A stretch of DNA of 30,043 nucleotides. Origin: Blautia sp. AF19-10LB. Lineage in GTDB: Bacteria > Bacillota > Clostridia > Lachnospirales > Lachnospiraceae. This document shows positions 23,644-30,043 of this stretch, piece after piece. The DNA is taken from contig NZ_QTWS01000038.1 of the NCBI RefSeq assembly GCF_003461245.1, positions 1 to 30,043 of the forward strand, read 5' to 3'. The notes beneath the pieces are model-generated. The model was not told the origin of the DNA. It worked only from the letters and a program-made list of their open reading frames with translations, and searched no databases. How positions within the stretch are numbered: the first letter of the stretch is position 1; each line of letters opens with the position of its first letter. The translations under genes and the position numbers were made by a program.

Positions 23644-23662
23644 ATGAGGAGGACAATTACCC

Positions 23663-24145
23663 ATGAAAAAGAAAACAGTTATTACAGCAGGGATTCTGGG
23701 AGTTCTGGCAGTTGCAGCAGGTGTGTGGTTTTATCATCCGGCTGGCAAAGTAGATCAGGAGATCCTGAGCCGGCTTGAAGGCGATTATGGAATTCCATAC
23801 GATGATGATATGGATGACGAGGAGTATTACGATAATGAATGCTTCTGGGAAATGGCTGTTTTTACAAAAGCAGATGGATTTTTTACAACGAAACCGCCGG
23901 CACTGATGATCTATGATGCAGAAGCGGGAGAGCCTGGCCTTGCCGGAACGATCATAAATCTGGATGCGGATACAATGGAATTGAAAATAGATGATCGCAT
24001 GACAGACAAAGACTATTATCCGTCTGGATGGGACATTGAAACGTCATCAGATACCATAGAGTTTACTTACGAAGAAACAGAAGATGGTCTGGAACTGACC
24101 AATCATGGCAAAACGTTCACTTTTGTAAAATATCAGGAAGATTAA
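23663..24145 (+). CDS. Membrane-anchored or secreted protein of unknown function
   Basis: 160 residues. KKK followed by a hydrophobic helix (VITAGILGVLAVAAGVWFY) forms a signal anchor or signal peptide without a lipobox. The remainder is acidic (DDDMDDEEYYDNE near 50) with alternating strands, ending in a lipocalin/META-like pattern (SSDTIEFTYEETEDGLELTNHGKTFTF). AGGAGG precedes the ATG. No family is recognised. It lies between nhaC and a MerR gene that has its own promoter, so it seems to be a single-gene unit. Confidence 0.75.
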   Translation: MKKKTVITAGILGVLAVAAGVWFYHPAGKVDQEILSRLEGDYGIPYDDDMDDEEYYDNECFWEMAVFTKADGFFTTKPPALMIYDAEAGEPGLAGTIINLDADTMELKIDDRMTDKDYYPSGWDIETSSDTIEFTYEETEDGLELTNHGKTFTFVKYQED

Positions 24146-24167
24146 ACAGAAAAAAATAAAAAAACAC

Positions 24168-24198
24168 TTGACCTTCCACCTTATGGAAGCTGTATAAA
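24168..24198 (+). promoter_or_regulatory. MerR-type promoter with 19-bp spacer and operator dyad
   Basis: TTGACC (24168-24173), a 19-bp spacer and TATAAA (24193-24198). The perfect dyad CTTCCA-CCTTA-TGGAAG (24173-24189) lies in the spacer. An overlong spacer with a central dyad is the hallmark of promoters that MerR proteins activate by twisting DNA. It is upstream of the MerR gene, so autoregulation of merR-ybjQ is likely. Confidence 0.8.
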
Positions 24199-24258
24199 AC
24201 AGGTACAGACAGCGATATGAAGAGTTTTCAGACTGTCAGGAAAGTAAGAGGTAGCGCA

Positions 24259-24900
24259 ATGAAGATCAAACAGGTGGAAGAGCTTGTAGGAATCACAAGA
24301 AAAAATATCCGTTTTTATGAAGACCAGGGGCTTCTCAATGTAGAACGTGCAGAAAACGGATACAGGGAATATCATCAGGAGGATGTCATCCGGCTTCAGG
24401 AGATCAAATTATTCCGAAAGATGGATATTTCCATAGAAGAAATGAAACTTCTCTTCGAAAAAAAGAAAAGCCTGCAGATCTGTCTGGAACAGCATCTCAA
24501 GGAACTGGAACACCGAAAGGAAGGTCTTTTGAAGATGCAGGACATGTGCGAACGTCTGATCCTGGAACATCGGTCACTGGAATCTCTGAATGCAGAGGAC
24601 TGTCTGGAAGAAATCGAGCAGATGGAGAAAGAAGGTGCAAAGTTTATGAACGTTAATAAAACAGATGTGCATAAGAAAAAGAGAACGGGAGCGATCATCG
24701 GTGCAGCAGTTATGACAGTGCTCATGCTGGTGACGATCATAATCGTATTCTGGGCAAACGCACAGGATCCCATTCCGCTGGGGCTGCTTTTGCTGATCGC
24801 AGGGATCCCGGCAGTCATCATTGCAGGAACGCTCATAGCACTTGCAGGAAGAATGAAGGAAATCGAAGGAGGAGAAGAAGATGAAGCTTCTAAGTATTGA
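24259..24900 (+). CDS. MerR-family regulator with C-terminal membrane helices
   Basis: A 213-residue regulator. The N-terminal MerR winged helix is clear (MKIKQVEELVGITRKNIRFYEDQGLL…NGYREY), followed by a dimerisation coiled coil at about 75-125. Two hydrophobic helices follow (GAIIGAAVMTVLMLVTIIIVFWA and LGLLLLIAGIPAVIIAGTLIALAG). MerR proteins with membrane anchors are uncommon but do occur in Firmicutes; the signal may be membrane-related. ATG 24259 is chosen over 24217 because the family begins M-x-I-x-x-V/A and AGAGG is upstream. It overlaps the following gene by 20 bases, so the two are co-translated. Confidence 0.85.
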   Translation: MKIKQVEELVGITRKNIRFYEDQGLLNVERAENGYREYHQEDVIRLQEIKLFRKMDISIEEMKLLFEKKKSLQICLEQHLKELEHRKEGLLKMQDMCERLILEHRSLESLNAEDCLEEIEQMEKEGAKFMNVNKTDVHKKKRTGAIIGAAVMTVLMLVTIIIVFWANAQDPIPLGLLLLIAGIPAVIIAGTLIALAGRMKEIEGGEEDEASKY

Positions 24901-25192
24901 ATATATCCCGGGCGTGGATTTTGAGCCGCTCGGAATCGTAAAAGGAACCGTTGTGCAGACCAAGAACGTCGGCAGAGATTTCATGGCAGGCATGAAAACC
25001 CTGGTTGGCGGCGAGATCGTAGGTTACACAGAAATGCTGAACGAGGCAAGACAGATCGCTACGAAGCGTATGGTAGATGAAGCCAAGGAGATGGATGCCG
25101 ATGCCGTGATCGGTGTTAAATACGGCTCCTCCCAGGTCATGTCAGGAGCAGCAGAAGTGATCGCTTATGGAACTGCGGTGAAATACAAATAA
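24881..25192 (+). CDS. YbjQ/UPF0145-family protein
   Basis: 103 residues. The conserved pattern of this family is clear: LGIVKGTVVQTKNVGRD near 17-33, then EMLNEARQIATKRMVDEAKEMDADAVIGVKYGSS. The family forms small beta-rich oligomers of unknown function, once labelled heavy-metal-binding. The start is inside the end of the merR-like gene with GAAGGAGGAGAAG before the ATG, so the MerR protein probably controls it directly. Confidence 0.88.
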   Translation: MKLLSIEYIPGVDFEPLGIVKGTVVQTKNVGRDFMAGMKTLVGGEIVGYTEMLNEARQIATKRMVDEAKEMDADAVIGVKYGSSQVMSGAAEVIAYGTAVKYK

Positions 25193-25205
25193 AAATGGTC
25201 AAAAG

Positions 25206-25244
25206 AAGCTCACATCATAATGAAACGAGATGTGAGCTTTTTTT
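25206..25244 (+). terminator. Rho-independent terminator of merR-ybjQ
   Basis: AAGCTCACATC (25206-25216) pairs exactly with GATGTGAGCTT (25229-25239), followed by a run of T to 25244. Confidence 0.9.
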
Positions 25245-25336
25245 CTGTACGAAATATATGGTGAAAACATATAGCAAACCATGTATAATAAGACTCATGG
25301 ATGATGAAAAATAAAAACGGATGAGGAATTTAATTC

Positions 25337-26686
25337 ATGGAGGGAAATTTAACAAAAGGTCCTATTCTGAAAACGTTGACAAAACTTGCCATTCCGATCA
25401 TGGCATCGTCGTTTCTTGGGACTTTGTATAATATTACGGATATGGCATGGATTGGGCTGCTTGGCTCGAAGGCAGTTGCCGGTGTTGGCGTTGGCGGTAT
25501 GTTTACCTGGCTTTCGCAGGGGCTTGCTTCTATGGCGAGGATGGGCGGTCAGGTGCAGGTTGCACAGTGCATTGGACGTGGTGACAGGGAAAAGGCGCAT
25601 GGTTTTGCACAGGCAGCAGTGCAGCTGGCAGCGGCGATGGGAATGGTGTATGCAATTCTTTCACTGGTATTTACGAAGCAGATGGTCGGCTTTTTTCAGT
25701 TGACGGACGCTGAGGCGTATGCAGCGGCTATGTCGTATACGAGGATCGCGTGCGGACTGATCGTATTTTCATTTATGACTCTGACATTGACAGGACTTTA
25801 TACGGCACAGGGCGATTCCAAGACGCCATTTCTGGCGAATCTGATCGGGCTTATCACAAACATGATCCTGGATCCCGTTCTGATCCTTGGACCGGGACCT
25901 TTTCCGAAACTGGGCGTGATCGGAGCTGCAATTGCAACGGTAATGGCACAGGCGATCGTTATGAGTATTATGGTTCTTGCGATCATTGTGCGGAAAAAAG
26001 AAAATGTACTGAAGGGTATAAAACTTTTGGCAAAGATCCCGGAAGAATATCTGAGTGGGATCTGCAGGATCGGAATTCCGACAGCAATCCAGGGAATGGC
26101 ATATTGTGCAATTTCCATGGTGCTGACACGAATGGTTTCAGGATATGGTGCAGAGGCGGTTGCCACACAGAGGGTCGGCGGGCAGATCGAGTCGATTTCC
26201 TGGAATACAGCAGATGGTTTTGCGGCAGCGCTGAATGCTTTTATTGCACAGAATTATGGAGCCGGAAAGAACGATCGTGTGAGAAAGGGATATAAGGCAG
26301 CTTTGTGGACAGTTGGTGTATGGGGAGTGCTGATCTCACTTGCATTTATATGCTTTCCCAATGCGATCGCAGATATCTTTTTCCATGAACCGAAGGCAAT
26401 CGAGACAGCAGTTGGATATCTTGTGATCATTGGATTCAGTGAAGCTTTTATGTGTGTAGAACTGACAACGGTAGGTGCCTTGTCCGGACTTGGCAGGACG
26501 AGACTTTGCAGTATCATCAGCATCACCTTCACCAGTGCCAGGATCCCGCTGGCGATCATTCTCGGCGGAATGATAGGACTCAGTGGAATCTGGTGGGCAC
26601 TCTCTGTAACATCGATCGTCAAAGGAATCATCTTCACATGCACGTTCCTGTGGATCACAAGGAAGCGTCAAGTAAATAAAATATAA
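25337..26686 (+). CDS. MATE-family multidrug/Na+ antiporter
   Basis: A 449-residue membrane protein with about 12 helices in two homologous halves. The N-terminus LTKGPILKTLTKLAIPIMASSFLGTLYNITDMAWIG is typical of MATE (NorM/DinF-like) exporters, and the second half repeats the theme at IPTAIQGMAYCAISMVLTRMVSGYG. It exports drugs or metabolites using H+ or Na+. A TATAAT at 25284-25289 and GGATGAGG lie upstream; it has its own transcription unit after the terminator. The substrate is unknown. Confidence 0.92.
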   Translation: MEGNLTKGPILKTLTKLAIPIMASSFLGTLYNITDMAWIGLLGSKAVAGVGVGGMFTWLSQGLASMARMGGQVQVAQCIGRGDREKAHGFAQAAVQLAAAMGMVYAILSLVFTKQMVGFFQLTDAEAYAAAMSYTRIACGLIVFSFMTLTLTGLYTAQGDSKTPFLANLIGLITNMILDPVLILGPGPFPKLGVIGAAIATVMAQAIVMSIMVLAIIVRKKENVLKGIKLLAKIPEEYLSGICRIGIPTAIQGMAYCAISMVLTRMVSGYGAEAVATQRVGGQIESISWNTADGFAAALNAFIAQNYGAGKNDRVRKGYKAALWTVGVWGVLISLAFICFPNAIADIFFHEPKAIETAVGYLVIIGFSEAFMCVELTTVGALSGLGRTRLCSIISITFTSARIPLAIILGGMIGLSGIWWALSVTSIVKGIIFTCTFLWITRKRQVNKI

Positions 26687-26739
26687 ACTTACAGAATGAT
26701 ATTTTTATAATTCTTTTACTAGTGTGAAAAATCCATCCA

Positions 26740-26748
26740 TGTTATACT
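26740..26748 (+). promoter_or_regulatory. Extended -10 of the brnT-brnA operon
   Basis: TGT-TATACT (26740-26748) lies 27 bases before the brnT start. No good -35 is seen, consistent with an extended -10 that the antitoxin could repress. Confidence 0.5.
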
Positions 26749-26774
26749 TAGAAAAAAAGCAGGAGAGTGATGGA

Positions 26775-27053
26775 TTGAAGTTTGAATGGGATCAGGAAAA
26801 GAATCTGATTAACCAGAAAAAACATAAGATATCATTTGAAACAGCAGCATACGTATTTGCAGATAAAAATTATATAGAAATGTATGATTTTGAGCACAGT
26901 ATAGATGAGGACAGATACATTGCGATAGGATGTGTTGGAGAAGTACTATTTGTTGTGTTTACGGAAAGAAAAGAGAATATTCGTTTGATTTCCGCCAGAC
27001 TGGCAACAGAATCAGAGAGGAGGCTCTATTATGCTCAAGACATTTACTATTAA
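26775..27053 (+). CDS. brnT: BrnT-family ribonuclease toxin
   Basis: BrnT is a small RelE-fold mRNA-cleaving toxin. From TTG 26775 the product is 92 residues: (M)KFEWDQEKNLINQKKHKISFETAA…, then SIDEDRYIAIGCVGEVLFVVFTER and IRLISARLATESERRLYY. It matches the family pattern (F-x-W-D-x-x-K-x-x-x-N-x-x-K-H; R-I/L-I-S-A-R). AGGAGA lies 8 bases before the TTG, and the family starts here, so the longer GTG-start frame from 26724 is rejected. The 3' end overlaps brnA by 23 bases, the usual toxin-first order of this system. Confidence 0.87.
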   Translation: MKFEWDQEKNLINQKKHKISFETAAYVFADKNYIEMYDFEHSIDEDRYIAIGCVGEVLFVVFTERKENIRLISARLATESERRLYYAQDIYY

Positions 27054-27210
27054 TAAGGGACAAAAACCGACAAAAGAACAATTACAGGAAGTTATGGATG
27101 CAAAGAACTCTCCGATAATAACTGATGAAGACGCACCAGAATTATCACCAGCGATGCTCAAAGCATTTAAGAGCAGTGTGATTCAGAGGAACCGAAAGAA
27201 AAATGCATAA
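27031..27210 (+). CDS. brnA: BrnA-like antitoxin, short form
   Basis: 59 residues, beginning MLKTFTINKGQKPTKEQL and containing DEDAPELSPAMLKAF, the linker typical of BrnA antitoxins, which neutralise BrnT and repress the operon. AGAGAGGAGG sits inside brnT 8 bases upstream, so translation is strong and coupled. It is shorter than most BrnA proteins (usually about 80 or more); a C-terminal DNA-binding ribbon-helix-helix may be reduced or absent, since only about 18 residues follow the linker. Function as antitoxin is inferred from position and the linker motif. Confidence 0.78.
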   Translation: MLKTFTINKGQKPTKEQLQEVMDAKNSPIITDEDAPELSPAMLKAFKSSVIQRNRKKNA

Positions 27211-27213
27211 ATT

Positions 27214-27249
27214 GAAAATCCTGGAGTAGAGATAGACTCTGGGATTTTC
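27214..27249 (+). terminator. Probable terminator after brnTA
   Basis: GAAAATCC…GGGATTTTC with partial pairing of GGAGT and ACTCT inside, directly after the brnA stop. The T-run is short and mostly within the arm. Confidence 0.55.
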
Positions 27250-27287
27250 TGCTATTTTGCAGATAATACAAAAGAAAAGGTAAATTT

Positions 27288-28373
27288 ATGAAAACAGCAA
27301 AAAAGATTTTTAAGATCATTGGAATCATAGCAGGGGTGGTTGTGGCCGTGTTGATCGTGTATATCATCTACCTTTATGCAAGCTATCACCGTATCGAAGA
27401 CAACCTGTCGCTGGAGGTGGAATCTCATGCACAGGCAAATGCATATCTGACAACGGAGAAAGAATACTCCGCACTTACATACAATATCGGTTTTGGTGCA
27501 TACACACCGGATTTCAGCTTTTTTATGGACGGCGGCAGATCTTCCTGGGCGAAGAGTAAGGACAGTGTGCTTGAAACGGTTCAGGGTGCAGGAGAACTGG
27601 TCAGATCTTATGATCCGGATTTTGCCCTGATTGAAGAGGTGGATCTGAATTCAACCAGAAGTTATCATGTAAATGAATATGACATATTGAAGGACTGCTT
27701 TGCAGATTACGATACTGTATTTGCACAGAACTATGATTCTGCATTTTTGTTCTATCCATTTACACAGCCACACGGCAAGAGCAGATCAGGGCTGGCTCTT
27801 TTTTCCAGATACCCTGTCACAGATTCTCTGAGAAGAAGCTTTCCGGTATCTACGTCATTCAGTAAGTTTTTTGATCTGGACCGCTGTTACAGCATTTCCA
27901 GAATTCCAGTGGACAATGGCAAAGAATTCGTAATCTTTGAACTGCACATGTCTGCCTATGGGAACAGCGATGAGATCCGGGAAGGCCAGATCCGCATGCT
28001 GACCGAAGATATGCAGAAAGAATACGAAGCAGGAAATTACGTGCTCTGTGGCGGCGACTTCAATCATGACCTTAAAGCAGATGAAAACGATTCTGCAGAA
28101 AGAGAATCCTGGGCATATCCATTCCCGAGATCCGAACTCCCGGAGCATTTTTCCTTCGGTATGGATCAGCTTTCCGAGCAGGAAAAACAGGATTTATGGG
28201 ACAGCGCGCGTAATGCAGACATGGAATATGTACCGGGTGAAACCTACACAGTTACACTGGACGGATTTATCATTTCCGATAATATAGAATGCGTATCTTA
28301 CGAAGACATCAACACAGGCTACACCTACTCCGATCACGATCCGGTCTACATGAAATTTAAACTTACTCAGTAA
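27288..28373 (+). CDS. Membrane-anchored endonuclease/exonuclease/phosphatase-family hydrolase
   Basis: A 361-residue protein. A signal-anchor helix lies at about 8-31 (IFKIIGIIAGVVVAVLIVYIIYLY), followed by an extracytoplasmic EEP domain. EEP motifs in order: TYNIGFGAY (N66), LIEEVD (E116/E117), LFSRYPV, FELHMSAYG, CGGDFNHD (D-x-N) and YSDHDPV. All metal and catalytic residues appear present. The fold covers DNases, sphingomyelinases and lipid or inositol phosphatases. Outside the membrane a nuclease or phosphodiesterase acting on surface substrates is plausible, but the substrate cannot be read from sequence. It has its own terminator at 28397. Confidence 0.87.
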   Translation: MKTAKKIFKIIGIIAGVVVAVLIVYIIYLYASYHRIEDNLSLEVESHAQANAYLTTEKEYSALTYNIGFGAYTPDFSFFMDGGRSSWAKSKDSVLETVQGAGELVRSYDPDFALIEEVDLNSTRSYHVNEYDILKDCFADYDTVFAQNYDSAFLFYPFTQPHGKSRSGLALFSRYPVTDSLRRSFPVSTSFSKFFDLDRCYSISRIPVDNGKEFVIFELHMSAYGNSDEIREGQIRMLTEDMQKEYEAGNYVLCGGDFNHDLKADENDSAERESWAYPFPRSELPEHFSFGMDQLSEQEKQDLWDSARNADMEYVPGETYTVTLDGFIISDNIECVSYEDINTGYTYSDHDPVYMKFKLTQ

Positions 28374-28396
28374 AATGAATAAAAATACAAAAAATC

Positions 28397-28429
28397 ATTC
28401 CCCAGAGGCATCTTTGGGGAATTTTTTTT
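28397..28429 (+). terminator. Rho-independent terminator
   Basis: ATTCCCCA (28397-28404) pairs with TGGGGAAT (28415-28422), with a few further pairs inside, followed by a long T-run. Confidence 0.9.
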
Positions 28430-28456
28430 GCAAAAGATATAAAATTCGAGTATAAT
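28428..28456 (+). promoter_or_regulatory. Sigma-A promoter upstream of kinase relic
   Basis: TTGCAA (28428-28433), a 17-bp spacer and TATAAT (28451-28456), starting in the T-run of the preceding terminator. It suggests the relic is still transcribed. A TGACC-AAA-GGTCA hairpin lies in the leader at about 28474. Confidence 0.65.
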
Positions 28457-28556
28457 CCAAATTAGTTAGGTACTGACCAAAGGTCATTAATAATTTCTGG
28501 ATCGACAGGGATTATATTTCTGAAACAAAACAGCAGGAAGCATGGAGGAGAATAGT

Positions 28557-29564
28557 ATGAAAGACAAAAAACGTTTTGTCTGTGCCAATGCGTTTTATGA
28601 AGGAAGGGAATACTATTACTGTTTGAAAAAAATCCCGAGTTATAACTGGACGATGCTGTTTCTTGTGTCAGCAGATCATGTGGCGACGAATACCATGGAC
28701 ATGGTGAATTCTATCATTCGCACGTTTGCACTGGTTGCGGCATGTGCTTTTGCAATCCTGTGTTCAGGTTTCTTTGTCTGGTACAGAAGCCGCAGGACAC
28801 GCGCGATGTATGAGTTTGAGGTGCGGACGAATGAACGTCTGTCGGAAGTGAACCAGGAACTGGAAAAAGCAAAAAAAGTGGCAGAAGAGGCATTTCATAT
28901 TGCGGAAGAGGCGAACCAGTCCAAGAGTCGTTTTCTCTCCAATATGAGCCATGATATGAGAACACCTATGAATGCGATCGTAGGTTTTACGACGCTGCTA
29001 GATAATGAGAGCAAAAATCCGAAAAAAGTGCAGGAATATACAAAGAAGATCGCTTTTTCCAGCCAGTATCTGCTGGGACTTATCAACGATGTGCTGGATA
29101 TGTCCAAGATCGAGGCAGGCAAGATGAAGCTGACGCTGGAAGAAGAAAACATGGATGAGATCATCGAGAATATTGATGCCCTCGTCCACCCGCAGATGGT
29201 CCTTCGTAGGCAGAAGTTTGAGATCATTGTGGAACTGCTTAAAATGGAAGGCGCAGAATGTACTGTCTGCGAAAATGGACAGCTTGCGGTAGAGACATTT
29301 ACCGCATCGGAAGAAAACACGATCAATCTGATCCTGATGGATGTACAGATGCCGGTGATGAACGGATACGAGGCGATGAAAGCAATCCGAAGTTCAGGTC
29401 ATCCGATGGCTGAGACAATTCCGATCATTGCCATGACTGCAAATGCTTTTGTGGAAGATATCCATGACGCATTGGACGCCGGAATGGATGCATATGTGGC
29501 AAAACCGGTGGATATGAAAGTACTGAAAGAAACCGTAGCACAGGTGATCGGAGGAAGATCATGA
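28557..29564 (+). pseudogene. Relic hybrid histidine kinase lacking its ATPase domain
   Basis: 335 residues from ATG 28557 (GGAGGA upstream). The first 50 residues (FVCANAFYEGREYYYCLKKIPSYNWTML) resemble the end of an extracellular Cache-type sensor, but no first membrane helix precedes them. One TM follows (about 53-76), then a coiled coil and a HisKA domain with H132 (SNMSHDMRTPMNA). At about residue 223 (near 29220-29230) the protein jumps from HisKA-linker sequence to VELLKMEGAECTVCENG, which is helix 1 of a receiver. The whole HATPase domain and the start of the receiver with its acidic pocket are gone. D262 and K316 of the receiver remain. It cannot autophosphorylate, so the call is an in-frame deletion derivative. 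Confidence 0.8.
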
Positions 29565-29600
29565 GATGCAGTAATATAAAAGGACATAAAAGGAGCACGT

Positions 29601-29999
29601 ATGCGTAGAATATGGGTAACCAGTGACCTGCATATTGGTCATAACAAAGAGTTTGTATACAAAGAGCGTGGGTTTCAATCAATTGAAGAGCATGACAGCG
29701 CATTGCTCTCTAATTGGAATGAACTTGTCAGCCCAGATGATGTCGTATATGTTCTGGGAGATGTGATGTTAAAAAAAGATCTCGAAGATGAGGAATTCTC
29801 ATATGCCCTGAATATATTAAAACAATTAAATGGTGAGCTTATTATATTTCGAGGTAACCACGACAGTGAGAGCAAGCTCAAAAAGTACGAAACCTGCGAA
29901 AACGTGATCAAAGCAGGTGAAGCTGCATGTTATCTGAAATATCCGGCAGTTAAAGGCTATCAGTTTTATCTGTCACACTATCCAACTTTAGGACAATAA
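29601..29999 (+). CDS. Calcineurin-like metallophosphoesterase, short at C-terminus
   Basis: 132 residues with metal motifs SDLHIGHN (D-x-H), LGDVML (GD), FRGNHD and LSHYP. This places it in the small bacterial phosphoesterase group. The usual C-terminal GHxH motif is missing: the frame stops at TAA right after LSHYPTLGQ. Either the gene is truncated or frameshifted, or continuity is lost at the window edge; the 44 bases left do not show the missing motif in an obvious alternative frame. AAAAGGAG precedes the ATG. The substrate is unknown. Confidence 0.75.
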   Translation: MRRIWVTSDLHIGHNKEFVYKERGFQSIEEHDSALLSNWNELVSPDDVVYVLGDVMLKKDLEDEEFSYALNILKQLNGELIIFRGNHDSESKLKKYETCENVIKAGEAACYLKYPAVKGYQFYLSHYPTLGQ

Positions 30000-30043
30000 G
30001 CGGGAATCCTCGGCAATTCAATTACCGAGATGAAAGCGTAGGA

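Noticed and set aside
26724..26774. GTG start giving a 109-residue BrnT
   Set aside because: It overlaps the extended -10 promoter, has no ribosome site, and the BrnT family begins at the TTG-encoded residue.
1..30043. CRISPR arrays, tRNA or rRNA genes
   Set aside because: No regularly spaced repeats and no cloverleaf-like or rRNA-like segments were noticed on either strand.

Overview
The window looks like chromosomal accessory DNA from a gut-type Firmicute, most likely a Lachnospiraceae member (Roseburia/Blautia/Dorea-like). This is inferred from moderate GC, AGGAGG-type ribosome sites, sigma-A promoters, and the protein families present: LanFEG-type ABC transporter, NhaC, AraC, and IS1182 and IS200/IS605 transposases. 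No rRNA, tRNA, CRISPR array or replication origin was recognised.

Layout. 1-1920: an IS1182-type transposase whose reading frame runs open to the left edge, followed by two large hairpins. 2149-2754: a membrane-anchored XRE regulator. 2755-3300: no conventional gene, but a good minus-strand promoter followed by a highly structured stretch and a tiny ORF with a strong ribosome site, and a plus-strand terminator. 3301-11265: a complete plasmid-defence operon of the Wadjet kind (small unknown gene, jetD, jetA, jetB, jetC) with overlapping genes and a perfect 20-bp terminator stem. 11323-13422: an IS605 element with tnpA, tnpB and a right-end omega RNA, inserted two bases after that terminator.

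13535-18225: a lantibiotic/antimicrobial-peptide immunity module. A response regulator and histidine kinase on the minus strand diverge from a LanF-E-G type ABC transporter. The shared intergenic region carries helically phased TTAAG repeats that probably bind the regulator. 18318-20530: an AraC regulator and an MFS transporter, with a terminator-like hairpin in the MFS leader. 20579-22257: a second IS605-family copy with tnpB only; its right end abuts the leader of an NhaC antiporter gene.

22282-30043: nhaC, a small anchored protein, a MerR regulator with a 19-bp-spacer promoter coupled to a YbjQ-family gene, a MATE efflux pump, a BrnT/BrnA toxin-antitoxin pair, a membrane-anchored EEP-family hydrolase, a relic hybrid histidine kinase that has lost its ATPase domain, and a short metallophosphoesterase.

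Most notable points: (1) the Wadjet operon begins with an unrecognised 69-aa gene coupled to jetD; (2) the two tnpB elements can be aligned with each other, which fixes their boundaries, predicted guides and a compensatory base change in the omega RNA; (3) an undescribed structured minus-strand transcript is predicted between the XRE gene and Wadjet.
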